This document shows, one piece after another, positions 43,283 through 51,066 of a DNA stretch of 51,315 nt. The notes beneath the pieces are model-generated. The model was given only the letters and a program-made list of their open reading frames with translations, searched no databases and was not told the origin of the DNA. The position numbers and the translations under genes are program-made. The first letter of the stretch is position 1, and every line of letters starts with the position of its first letter. This stretch comes from Henriciella sp. (GTDB taxonomy: Bacteria; Pseudomonadota; Alphaproteobacteria; Caulobacterales; Hyphomonadaceae), in contig JASJAO010000019.1 of NCBI GenBank assembly GCA_030066975.1, positions 1-51,315 of the forward strand, read 5' to 3'.

Positions 43283-43313
43283 TTAAACCACACCCCGCCG
43301 GACACCAAGCGCC

Positions 43314-44243
43314 TCAAAACTCACGCCGGCCCCCACCGCAGCGCTGTTCGTACATCTCAACCGCAGCAGGCATCCATTGCCGGAAATTCTCGGCCCGGGT
43401 TTCTGAAGCCGGGTGCGTGGACATCCATTCCGGCGGACGCTGACCCCCGCCGAGCTGCCCCATTCGCTCCCACAGCTCCGGGGCCTCGCGCGGATCATAA
43501 CAAGCCCGTACCAAGAGCTCGAGCCCGATCTTGTCGGCCTCGGTTTCATGGCTGCGGGAGAAGGCCATCAGCCCGCCCTGCGCGGCCATGCCAAGCGCCT
43601 GATGCACCATTTGCTGCTGCGCCCCGCTCATATCGCCAAGGCCAACGCCGACCGCCAGCGTACCCATCTGCACCAGCTGACTGTTGCTCATCCGTTTCGC
43701 CCCATGATGGGCGAGTGCGTGTCCAATCTCATGGCCCATGATCACAGCCAGCTTGTCGACATCATCGAGGTCAGACAGATCCACCCGGCCATCCATATTC
43801 CCCGCCACATCCAGAATGCCGGTATAGACCGCGACATAGCCACCAGGCAGACAGAACGCGTTCGGCTGTTCAGAAGCAATCACGTTGAACGTCCAGTCAA
43901 ACTCGCGCGCCACCGGCGTAAAATTATACCCGGCGGCGAGATAATCCTCTTCCATCTCGATCGCCGCAACGCGCAGGCGTTCGCCGATCTCCCGCACCGT
44001 CTCAACCACTTCTCGGCTGCCGGCATCACAGGTGCGCGCGCTGCGAGAGCACAGCACATTGCCGCCCTCCTGCTGCAGCATCTGCACGTAAGACTGCGCC
44101 CCCAGCTGCGAGGCCTTGTCGATCGAGATCGTGTTGAATTCCGACTTGCCGGAATAGGGATTGGTCTCCTGATTGGAGAAATAATAGACCGCCAGCCCGA
44201 TCAGGCCGATTATGATTATCCCGAAGCGACCACCACCACGCAT
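43314..44243 (-). CDS. M48-family metallopeptidase, membrane anchored
   Basis: A 309-residue protein with an N-terminal membrane helix (about 7-22) and a zinc metalloprotease domain: HEIGH at 171-175 and the third ligand region SHETEAD near 231-237 with Glu233. The AFCLPGGYVAVYTGIL segment before the zinc site is typical of M48/Oma1/BepA-like envelope proteases. Six cysteines in the mature part suggest a periplasmic site. GGGAG precedes the ATG. It heads a short operon with the DUF4279 gene. Confidence 0.92.
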   Translation of the reverse strand: MRGGGRFGIIIIGLIGLAVYYFSNQETNPYSGKSEFNTISIDKASQLGAQSYVQMLQQEGGNVLCSRSARTCDAGSREVVETVREIGERLRVAAIEMEEDYLAAGYNFTPVAREFDWTFNVIASEQPNAFCLPGGYVAVYTGILDVAGNMDGRVDLSDLDDVDKLAVIMGHEIGHALAHHGAKRMSNSQLVQMGTLAVGVGLGDMSGAQQQMVHQALGMAAQGGLMAFSRSHETEADKIGLELLVRACYDPREAPELWERMGQLGGGQRPPEWMSTHPASETRAENFRQWMPAAVEMYEQRCGGGRREF

Positions 44244-44309
44244 ATCGATCTCCCTGTCCCTGTAACTAAAGTGTAGCCTGCCCGACCACCGCAGGAAACC
44301 CGTTGACCC

Positions 44310-44855
44310 ATGTCATTCACAGCGGCAACACTCCCGCCCATGACGCAAGCCCCGATTCCGACCGACAGCACGCTGCCGACCAAGCCGATCCCGATCTGGG
44401 ATGTGCTGGCGGAGATGACGCTCTATGTCTCGGCCGCGCTGATCGTCACGGGCCTGATCCTGCCCTCAATCTGGAAACCGAATACGTTCGGCTTTGGCGG
44501 GGCAGAGTATAATCTTTACGGCATCATGCAGACGCTGTTTGAAGCCGGTCTGCCTTTCCTGGGCCTGATCGTGATTCTGTTCTCCGGCGTCTTCCCGATT
44601 GCCAAGACCATCACCGCGGCGATTATCTTTCGCCAGGGGGCCAACCCCTCGCCCAGGCTTGCCGTGCTGCTCAACCTGCTCGGCAAATGGTCCATGCTGG
44701 ACGTCTTCCTGGCCGCCTTGCTGATTGGGATTTCGCAGATCAGTATCTATATCGGGTTCGAGACGCGCGCCGGGCTTTATTATTTCGCGTTCGGTGTCGT
44801 GCTCAACAATCTCGCCACCATGCGCCTGACCTGGACCAGACTGAACAAGATATGA
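44310..44855 (+). CDS. PqiA-family membrane protein
   Basis: A 181-residue inner-membrane protein with four helices (about 38-56, 80-100, 121-142 and 150-168), corresponding to one of the two homologous halves of paraquat-inducible protein A (GKWSMLDVFLAALLIG is a family hallmark). PqiA works with lipid-transport proteins in the envelope; this single-domain form is widespread. The start at 44310 or the ATG at 44340 are both possible. Its TGA overlaps the next ATG (ATGA). Confidence 0.87.
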   Translation: MSFTAATLPPMTQAPIPTDSTLPTKPIPIWDVLAEMTLYVSAALIVTGLILPSIWKPNTFGFGGAEYNLYGIMQTLFEAGLPFLGLIVILFSGVFPIAKTITAAIIFRQGANPSPRLAVLLNLLGKWSMLDVFLAALLIGISQISIYIGFETRAGLYYFAFGVVLNNLATMRLTWTRLNKI

Positions 44856-45538
44856 CCGAACAGACCGCCCCGAAAAAGCCCAAGCTCGCCGTTCAGGTGA
44901 TCCCCGTGACGCCGTTTCAGCAGAATACCAGCCTGCTCTGGCACACTGAAACCATGGAGGGCGTGTTCATTGATCCGGGCGGTGAGGTCGACAAGCTGAT
45001 GGGCGCGGCGGACCATTTCGGCGTCAAGATTGTCGAGGTCTGGCTCACCCACGGCCATCTCGATCATGCGGGCGGCGCCACCGAAGTTGCCGAGCGCGCC
45101 GGCTGTCAGATCATCGGCCCGCACAAGGATGATCAGTGGCTGCTCGACGATATTGAGGCGCAATGGGCCAAATATGGCGTCACCGGCTCAGACGCGCGCA
45201 ATTGCACCCCCGATCGCTACCTGAATGAGGGTGACACACTCACCCTTGGCGATGAGACTTTCCACGTCGTCCACACACCCGGCCACACGCCCGGCCATGT
45301 CGTCATCTATCACAAGGAAGGCGGCATCGCCTTTGTCGGCGATGTCCTGTTCAAAGGCTCGATCGGGCGCACAGACTTTCCGCGCGGCAATCATCAGCAG
45401 CTGATCGACAGCATCACCCAGAAGCTCTGGCCGCTAGGCAATCATATGCAATTCGTGCCCGGCCACAACGAAATGAGCACGTTCGGACAGGAACGCCTGA
45501 CCAATGGGTTTGTCGCGGATTCAGTGTTGAGCCGCTAA
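44852..45538 (+). CDS. Metallo-beta-lactamase-fold hydrolase (glyoxalase II-like)
   Basis: A 228-residue zinc hydrolase with THGHLDHAGG near 65-74 (metal ligands His, His, Asp and His), HTPGHTPGHV near 144, VGDVLFKGSIGRTDF with the bridging Asp, and a final His in VPGHNEMST. The size and motifs fit the YcbL/glyoxalase-II-like group, which may hydrolyse a thioester. Cytoplasmic. The ATG at 44852 shares four bases with the upstream stop, so it is translationally coupled to the PqiA-like gene. Confidence 0.9.
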   Translation: MTEQTAPKKPKLAVQVIPVTPFQQNTSLLWHTETMEGVFIDPGGEVDKLMGAADHFGVKIVEVWLTHGHLDHAGGATEVAERAGCQIIGPHKDDQWLLDDIEAQWAKYGVTGSDARNCTPDRYLNEGDTLTLGDETFHVVHTPGHTPGHVVIYHKEGGIAFVGDVLFKGSIGRTDFPRGNHQQLIDSITQKLWPLGNHMQFVPGHNEMSTFGQERLTNGFVADSVLSR

Positions 45539-45542
45539 GCTC

Positions 45543-46145
45543 TCAGGCGGACTCGATGAAGCTCAAAAGTTGATCGAGTGTAGACGCGCCATAGGCCGCG
45601 CCATTGGACGCCGTTTTTATTACCGAAGACAGTCCGTCAACGGTAGCCATGGTGACCCGCGCCATGCCTAGCGGATCAGCCGTCTCACTTAATGTGTTCA
45701 GACTTTTTGCCCGCTCAAAGGTTCGAACAAACGCGTCCTCCAGCCTTTGACGCGTGTTTGCCAATATGGCTTCTGTTTGCTCATCAAACCGGCGTCCGAG
45801 TTCAACGGACGTGTTCGCGATGAGACAGCCACGCCGATCAGGCATGCTCGCCCAGACTTTCCAGTCTTCGATAAGCTGCCTCATCCCGCCCAGCCCGTCT
45901 TCACTCTGATCCGAGGCCAGCAGGTCCAGACGCGGCTCGATCACCTGCTCGATATAGTGTTCCAGCGCCAACAGGTAGAGGCTGTGCTTGTCGCCAAATC
46001 CCGAATACAGGCTTTGCCGCCCGATACCAGTGGTCTCCAGGATCTCATCAAGTTTTGAGACGGTATAGCCACGCGACCAAAAGATCTCCATGGCGGCGTC
46101 CAGGACTGCCTTGCGGTCATATTTGGGGGCCGGGCCGGGCTTCAT
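45543..46145 (-). CDS. TetR-family regulator of the SRPBCC/MAPEG/hydrolase module
   Basis: A 200-residue TetR protein: YDRKAVLDAAMEIFWSRGYTVSKLDEILETTGIGRQSLYSGFGDKHSLYLLAL is the DNA-binding half, and the C-terminal half has the TetR_C-type RRGCLIANTSVELG. This group often senses quinones, acrylate or other reactive small molecules. It is divergent from the SRPBCC gene, and the 257 bases between carry a series of 44-bp repeats that are its probable operators. No good ribosome site precedes the ATG at 46145. Confidence 0.87.
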   Translation of the reverse strand: MKPGPAPKYDRKAVLDAAMEIFWSRGYTVSKLDEILETTGIGRQSLYSGFGDKHSLYLLALEHYIEQVIEPRLDLLASDQSEDGLGGMRQLIEDWKVWASMPDRRGCLIANTSVELGRRFDEQTEAILANTRQRLEDAFVRTFERAKSLNTLSETADPLGMARVTMATVDGLSSVIKTASNGAAYGASTLDQLLSFIESA

Positions 46146-46157
46146 ACAGCATACGTA

Positions 46158-46316
46158 TTATCCCTGATCCTAAAGTCAATGTGAGATACGAAATCTCCCG
46201 CGTTTCCTATCATTCACGGATTCGTGAGGCTGTGATACGCAACCTTATCCTTGACTCTGAAATCAAAGTGAGGCTGTGATACGCAACCTTATCCTTGACT
46301 CTGAAATCAAAGTTAT
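46158..46316 (+). repeat. Array of ~44-bp repeats carrying a promoter/operator core
   Basis: Two perfect 44-base copies stand head to tail at 46224-46267 and 46268-46311. Their 28-base core, starting TTATCCTTGACTCTGAAATC, begins at 46245 and 46289, and a diverged copy starts at 46158 (TTATCCCTGATCCTAAAGTC). The 87-base distance to the first is about two periods; a decayed unit may lie near 46202. The core holds a -35-like TTGACT inside a TTGA-N8-TCAA dyad. It lies between the TetR and SRPBCC genes. Confidence 0.8.
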
Positions 46317-46402
46317 GATGATTTTGGTCGAGTGATGATCCGATCATCGCATGCACGCAGCGCCTCAATGCAGGACGTCTCATCGAAAGAAGGACAAACG
46401 AC

Positions 46403-46972
46403 ATGTTAGATGCAACTGCCGAAAACGCTTACGACCAGGCCGCCGGAGATCGGTTAGATGCCGCGGCCAAAGCGGGCCTGGACATCACGACTTTCACGTC
46501 CGCACCGGTCAAATTTTCCGGCACGTATCGGTTTGACGTTCCGCCTGCCGAGCTTTGGCCCATGGTGACGCAAGCGGGCAATATCGCAAAATGGTTCCCG
46601 ATTATCTCCGGCGGACGCCATGAAGACGGAACAGCGGATTCTCACGCCTCATGTGATGTCGGCTCAAAGCGGGTGTGCAAAACGATTGGCATGGGCACAC
46701 TGGATGAAACTTTCCTTCATTCTGATCCGCCGACGACCAGCGTCTATACGGTCAAGAACTTCATGATGCCGATAAAGAATCATGCGGCCATCATGCATCT
46801 GCGAGAGTTTGAGCCCGGCAAAACGGAGCTCACCTGGTCTCAGTACTTTGACTATAAGGGGCTCGTGATGCGCCACATGTTCCCCTCCATGATGGGCCTG
46901 TTCATGAATATGGGCATCAAGAAACTCGCTAGCCTCGTCGGCGGCGAGGGCGGCAAGACACACACCTTCTAG
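46403..46972 (+). CDS. SRPBCC (START-like) family protein
   Basis: A 189-residue protein of the polyketide-cyclase/START-like fold: VKFSGTYRFDVPPAELWPMVTQAGNIAKWFPIISGGRH opens the helix-grip domain, and HLREFEPGKTELTWSQYFDYKGLVMRHMFPSMMGLF closes it. These bind or transform hydrophobic ligands. GAAGGA lies ahead of the ATG. It is the first gene after the repeat-operator array and probably starts the module that continues with MAPEG and two exported hydrolases. Confidence 0.87.
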   Translation: MLDATAENAYDQAAGDRLDAAAKAGLDITTFTSAPVKFSGTYRFDVPPAELWPMVTQAGNIAKWFPIISGGRHEDGTADSHASCDVGSKRVCKTIGMGTLDETFLHSDPPTTSVYTVKNFMMPIKNHAAIMHLREFEPGKTELTWSQYFDYKGLVMRHMFPSMMGLFMNMGIKKLASLVGGEGGKTHTF

Positions 46973-47082
46973 TCAAATCAGCACGCCTGAACAAATCCGG
47001 TGCGCCCTTTCCAATCGCCTCACTGCATCAATTTCGTCGGCCGAGCGCTTCGTGACGACTCATTTTCAAGGATCCCACCACC

Positions 47083-47496
47083 ATGACCTTTCTCTCTCTT
47101 TTGCTCTTATACGCGTTGATCTTCGCCTTCCTGGTCTTCTTTTCCGCGCTCTACACCTACTACTATTACGGGTTCGCATATGGCTTCTCGTCGAACCGCG
47201 ATCCCTCCGTTAAACCGCGCACCAAGTTCGGCTTGCGCGTGGAACGAACACTTCAGAACCATGTCGAAAATGGCGCACTGGCCATTCCAGTCCTTGGGGT
47301 CGCCGCGATCGCCGGACTGGAATCGCAGGCTGCCCTCGTGGCGGGCCTGATCTACATTCTGGCGCGTGTCGCTTTTGTTATTCTCTACTATCTCGGTGTC
47401 CCGATGATCCGCGGCGGGGTCTGGACCCTGGGCAATCTTTCGCTGCTCTACATCGTCTATGTGTTGCTCACCACCGGCACCGTCGCCCTCCACTAA
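47083..47496 (+). CDS. MAPEG-family membrane protein
   Basis: A 137-residue four-helix protein of the eicosanoid/glutathione-metabolism membrane family. The signature RVERTLQNHVENG at 54-66 matches the family's ERTxxNxxE motif, and helices lie at about 3-30, 65-90, 95-112 and 115-135. Bacterial members conjugate glutathione to lipophilic electrophiles or reduce peroxides; this activity is known for relatives and inferred here. It fits a detoxification theme with the neighbouring SRPBCC and hydrolase genes. Confidence 0.85.
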   Translation: MTFLSLLLLYALIFAFLVFFSALYTYYYYGFAYGFSSNRDPSVKPRTKFGLRVERTLQNHVENGALAIPVLGVAAIAGLESQAALVAGLIYILARVAFVILYYLGVPMIRGGVWTLGNLSLLYIVYVLLTTGTVALH

Positions 47497-47563
47497 CGGT
47501 CATCACCGCCACACACGCCCCCAAACTGACCATAAGCGCTGTTTCACCCACAAGGATAACACG

Positions 47564-48616
47564 ATGACCTCCAGCACTTCGAAGACCTGGCGCCTGCCAC
47601 TCCTCGCCGCCGCAGCATTTGCGATCACCGCCTGCGCCTCGGTCGGTCCGATTGAAGAGAACGTCCCGTTCGAGCTCACTTACGACATGCAGATTGATCA
47701 AGTCGGCGAGGACACCATCGCCTACTATACCGATGGCGAAGGCACGCCGAGCGTCTACCTGCTACACGGCATTCCGACCACGTCAGCGCTCTGGCGCAAT
47801 GTGGCCCCCATCGTGGCCGAAGCCGGCACAGTCGTCGCGTTCGATCTGCCGGGCTATGGCCAGTCCAGCGTCCCGGCGAGCGGCGACTATTCCCATGACG
47901 GCCTCTACGCCCCGATGGCGGCCTGGCTCGACCAACAGGAGGCCCCGTTCGTGATGGTGGTGACCGATCTTGGATCCATGCTCGGCATTGACTATGCCAT
48001 GCGCAATCCTGACCGCGTGAACGGCCTGGTTCTGGTCGAGGCCGCATTCATGCCAGCAGAACCCTGGCGCGACCAGCTGACAACCACGCAAAAAGCCATG
48101 TTCCCGATGATGCGGTCCAACTGGTTCGCGAACTTCATGATCACCAGCCAGCCGCGCTTTCAGGGCCTCGCCTTGAACATGGGCACCGTCCGAAAATACT
48201 CCAAGGCAGAAAAAGAGCGTTATCTCGGCCAGTATGACGACGTAGAGCGCCGCAAGGTTGTGCGCGACGGACCGGGGCCAACAGCCATGCCAAAGAACGC
48301 CATCAGCGTCGCGCCAGACGATATGGCCGCCAAGATGAACCAGAACGCCGCCGCGCTCGCCGAAACGGAAATCCCGATTCTGCTGCTGACCGCTGATCCC
48401 GGCATGATCGTTCAGCCCGAAGCCATCGAGTATGCCCGCAACACGTTCAAGAACCTCACCGTGACCGAGATCGGCGCGGGTCGGCATTTTGTCCAGGAAG
48501 ACCAGCCAACCGCGATTGGTGTGGCGATCCGCGACTGGCTGATTGAGACCGGCTTCAGCGACAAGGAACCCCCGGCAGAGGCCGACGCGAGCGATCCGGC
48601 TATGCCAGCGGGATAA
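47564..48616 (+). CDS. Haloalkane-dehalogenase-like alpha/beta hydrolase lipoprotein
   Basis: A 350-residue protein with a lipoprotein signal (lipobox ITAC, Cys24), so it should sit in the periplasm, which is unusual for the family. The catalytic layout is that of haloalkane dehalogenases: nucleophile Asp135 (VTDLGSMLG), acid Glu159 (LVEAAFMP) and base His308 (GRHFVQEDQP). The two halide-binding residues of LinB-type enzymes are replaced: Ile70 in HGIPTTS instead of Asn, and Leu136 after the nucleophile instead of Trp. True dehalogenation is thus doubtful. AAGGA precedes the ATG at 47564. It ends with a disordered acidic tail. Confidence 0.85.
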   Translation: MTSSTSKTWRLPLLAAAAFAITACASVGPIEENVPFELTYDMQIDQVGEDTIAYYTDGEGTPSVYLLHGIPTTSALWRNVAPIVAEAGTVVAFDLPGYGQSSVPASGDYSHDGLYAPMAAWLDQQEAPFVMVVTDLGSMLGIDYAMRNPDRVNGLVLVEAAFMPAEPWRDQLTTTQKAMFPMMRSNWFANFMITSQPRFQGLALNMGTVRKYSKAEKERYLGQYDDVERRKVVRDGPGPTAMPKNAISVAPDDMAAKMNQNAAALAETEIPILLLTADPGMIVQPEAIEYARNTFKNLTVTEIGAGRHFVQEDQPTAIGVAIRDWLIETGFSDKEPPAEADASDPAMPAG

Positions 48617-48695
48617 AGCCTCACTCGAAAGTGTATCGACATTCGCCGGCACGTGATTAACCCTGCCTCCAACAGGAAAAATGGAGGGCCTACCC

Positions 48696-49625
48696 ATGTG
48701 CGATGAAACCACAGACCGCGAACTCGATGCCTGGCTGAAGCGCAAGGCGCTGACCCGGCGCGGCTTTACCGCCCGGGCCTCAGCGCTGGTCGCGACCGGC
48801 GGCCTGCTGACCACAGCTTGCGCGACGCCCGACCCCGAAGCAGAGACCAGCGCGGAGGCCGCCCCCGACACGCCCACCGCCCTTACCGAAACCGAAGTCC
48901 TGGTCCCCACCCCTGACGGTGAGGCCGACGGCCTGTTCATTCATCCGGCCAGCGGCGCCCATGCCGCGGTGATCTTCTGGCCCGACATTCACGGCGTGCG
49001 CCCGGCCTTTTTCGACATGGCCCGCGACCTTGCCGCCTCCGGCTATGCCGTGCTCGCCATGAACCCCTATTATCGCAGCCATAAGGGCCGCCTGTTTGGC
49101 GACGGTGAGACCTTCCGCGATCCCGGCGGACGCGAAAAAGTCGGCCCACACTATAGCCTGTTCAGCCCCGAAACCGTTCAGACCGACGCCGCCGCCCTCG
49201 CCGCCTGGCTGGACACCCAGGCCGCAGTCGACACATCGCGCGGTATCGGCGCGGTCGGCTTCTGCATGACCGGCTCCTGGACACTGCGCGCTGCGGCGGC
49301 TGTGCCCGGCCGGATCAGCGCGCCCTGCTCTTTCCATGGCGGCGGTCTCGTCACCGAAGACGCAGACAGCCCGCACCTGCTCGCCCCGAAGATCAAAGGC
49401 GGCGTCCTGATCGCGATTGCCGAGAATGATCACGAGCGCGAACCCGACGCCCAGGGCGTCCTGATCGAGGCCTTTGAAACCGCCAATGTCCCGGCCGAGA
49501 TCGAAGTCTATGCCGACGCCATGCACGGCTGGGTCCCCACCGACAGCCGCGCCCACAACCCCGATCAATCCGCCCGCGCCTGGGCACGCATGAAAGCGCT
49601 ATTTGAGACACAGTTGGGGATTTAG
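48696..49625 (+). CDS. Dienelactone-hydrolase-family lipoprotein with Tat signal
   Basis: A 309-residue protein with an N-terminal twin-arginine motif (LTRRGFTARA, Arg21 and Arg22) and a lipobox-like TTAC, so it is probably exported folded and lipid-anchored. The catalytic part is dienelactone hydrolase: Cys190 (GFCMTGS), Asp245 (AENDHE) and His277 (MHGW). Cytoplasmic relatives open dienelactones in chlorocatechol breakdown. The ATG at 48696 has GGAGGG just before it; an ATG at 48681 is in frame but overlaps this ribosome site. It closes the TetR-controlled module. Confidence 0.88.
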   Translation: MCDETTDRELDAWLKRKALTRRGFTARASALVATGGLLTTACATPDPEAETSAEAAPDTPTALTETEVLVPTPDGEADGLFIHPASGAHAAVIFWPDIHGVRPAFFDMARDLAASGYAVLAMNPYYRSHKGRLFGDGETFRDPGGREKVGPHYSLFSPETVQTDAAALAAWLDTQAAVDTSRGIGAVGFCMTGSWTLRAAAAVPGRISAPCSFHGGGLVTEDADSPHLLAPKIKGGVLIAIAENDHEREPDAQGVLIEAFETANVPAEIEVYADAMHGWVPTDSRAHNPDQSARAWARMKALFETQLGI

Positions 49626-49801
49626 TATTTAGCAGCTTAGCAGCGGCTAGTCGCCCAAGTGGCGCCAAATGCTTGGTTGATAAGTCCGAGGGCGGTGGCC
49701 AGAGCCGCCTTCACTCACTTCATAAACAAAGTTCTATACTCACCTAGACGTTTGATTTTTATTCCGCTTATCTGTCCCTGTTTATATCTGGGGGAATAGA
49801 C

Positions 49802-50506
49802 GTGTGGAGTTTACTTGAATCTGTGCCTTCTGGAGTCTGCCAGGGCTTGGGGGCGATAGGTGCGGACTGCACAAACAGCATCCTGATCATTAAAGTCTGG
49901 CACCTGTTTTTGATCTTCGGAATATTTCTGATCGTCTCGCTGATCGCCTACTTTATTCGCAGATACAATCGCCTTGATCGTCATCACGGATTGATCGAAA
50001 TGACCGCGCCGTATGGCGCAGCTCCTGTTGCCCGCACAATCCGCATGAACCCGCATGCTTTTGCGAAAGCCATTGGTGAAAAGGGATACGACACGCTCAC
50101 AAGAACAGAAGCGGCAAAGAAGCTGAATGAGCGATATGGTGAGAGATATTTTGTGTGCCGGTTCATAGAGAACGGCAGCACACTATTCAGGCGAGAACTG
50201 AAAATCCAAGCATGGCATATCATGCTCAAAGAGACCGAATTCCGTTTGGATCCCGAAACACTGGATATGCTCAAAAAAGGAAGCGCCAGCAAAGATGACG
50301 ACGAGTTGGACGATACTTACGGAGCCGAAGGCAGTTTCGACATCTTCTTTCGCAAGGTCCGCTGGTGGGATCTTCGTCATTGGCTCAACCACCCGGCACG
50401 TGAAATCAGATACGCTTTATATGTCGCCATTTTTGCTGCAACGCTGGAATACTCTGGAGACTTAATTGAATTGCTGCAGCAGCTGTTCAATACGTCCAAT
50501 ATCTAA
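49802..50506 (+). CDS. Membrane protein of unknown function
   Basis: A 234-residue protein with an N-terminal helix (about 32-53), a soluble middle (DTLTRTEAAKKLNERYGERYFVCRFIENGSTLFRRELKIQAWHIMLKETEFRLD) and a C-terminal hydrophobic stretch (REIRYALYVAIFAATLEYSGDLIELLQQLF). The start is a GTG at 49802 with GGGGGAA upstream. GC is lower than in the neighbours and codon use is mixed, so it may have been acquired. I do not recognise a family. Confidence 0.6.
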   Translation: MWSLLESVPSGVCQGLGAIGADCTNSILIIKVWHLFLIFGIFLIVSLIAYFIRRYNRLDRHHGLIEMTAPYGAAPVARTIRMNPHAFAKAIGEKGYDTLTRTEAAKKLNERYGERYFVCRFIENGSTLFRRELKIQAWHIMLKETEFRLDPETLDMLKKGSASKDDDELDDTYGAEGSFDIFFRKVRWWDLRHWLNHPAREIRYALYVAIFAATLEYSGDLIELLQQLFNTSNI

Positions 50507-50535
50507 CGCTTGGTCCAACACGCTCCCCACGCGCT

Positions 50536-50626
50536 CCCTCTCCCGGATGCGGGAGAGGGTATGGAGGCGGTCGGCGCAGCCGAGGAAAAGCGCGAGCTTT
50601 TTCAGCCGGAATTGGGTGAGGGCACC
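50536..50626 (+). repeat. Left hairpin/inverted-repeat border of the DUF559 cassette
   Basis: CCCTCTCCC (50536-50544) pairs with GGGAGAGGG (50551-50559). After a 57-base spacer comes TGAGGGCACC (50617-50626), the inverted partner of GGTGCCCTCA at 51024-51033 on the other side of the DUF559 gene. Hairpin blocks of this kind with a trailing GGGTGAGGG are a known style of intergenic repeat in alphaproteobacteria. Confidence 0.75.
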
Positions 50627-50634
50627 GAGGTGAC

Positions 50635-50985
50635 TTAGTCGACCGGCAGCCCGACTTCCTTGCGGACCGTGGCCAGCAAATGATTCGTGCTTAAAGCAAT
50701 CTCAGCCGGTATGCGCACCACCCGCCAGCCCGCGGCAGTCAACCGCCGATCTCGCTCAGCGTCCTCGCGTTTGATATCTTCGCGGTCGTGGATGCTCCCA
50801 TCAATTTCAATCACCAGCCGTTTGGAGCGCACCGCAAAATCTACGGTCAGACCCTCAATCGGCACCTGACGCCGAACCGCGACGCCCTCCTTGCGTAGCG
50901 TCCGAAGCGCCTGCCAGGCCAGTCGCTCGGGATAGTTTGCCTCGCGGCGAAGTCGTCTGGCGCGGTCTGTGTTTCGGCGGATCAT
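50635..50985 (-). CDS. DUF559 domain protein (very-short-patch-repair-like nuclease)
   Basis: A 116-residue protein of the DUF559 family, related to Vsr/PD-(D/E)xK endonucleases. RRNTDRARRLRREANYPERLAWQALR is the family N-terminus, VDFAVRSKRLVIEIDGSIHD carries the acidic residues Asp49, Glu60 and Asp62 of the nuclease core, and RRLTAAGWRVVRI follows. No partner methylase is nearby. It sits alone between inverted repeats (TGAGGGCACC/GGTGCCCTCA) and hairpins, as though gene and repeats were one unit. GC-rich, no signal peptide. Confidence 0.87.
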   Translation of the reverse strand: MIRRNTDRARRLRREANYPERLAWQALRTLRKEGVAVRRQVPIEGLTVDFAVRSKRLVIEIDGSIHDREDIKREDAERDRRLTAAGWRVVRIPAEIALSTNHLLATVRKEVGLPVD

Positions 50986-51023
50986 CGGGAAACACTAGGC
51001 GAAGGCGCTGAAAACGCCAGTCT

Positions 51024-51066
51024 GGTGCCCTCATCCCCGGCCCTTCTCCCGCGTCCGGGAGAAGGG
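51024..51066 (-). repeat. Right hairpin/inverted-repeat border of the DUF559 cassette
   Basis: GGTGCCCTCA (51024-51033) is the inverted copy of TGAGGGCACC at 50617. It is followed by a ten-pair hairpin CCCTTCTCCC/GGGAGAAGGG (51041-51050 and 51057-51066) with a six-base loop. The spacer present in the left border is missing here. Confidence 0.75.

Noticed and set aside
46158..46316. CRISPR-like array
   Set aside because: The 44-base units are directly adjacent without spacers and lie between divergent genes, so they are tandem promoter repeats.
47564..48616. Calling the gene a haloalkane dehalogenase outright
   Set aside because: The Asn and Trp that hold the halide are replaced, and the protein is exported as a lipoprotein, so only homology is claimed.
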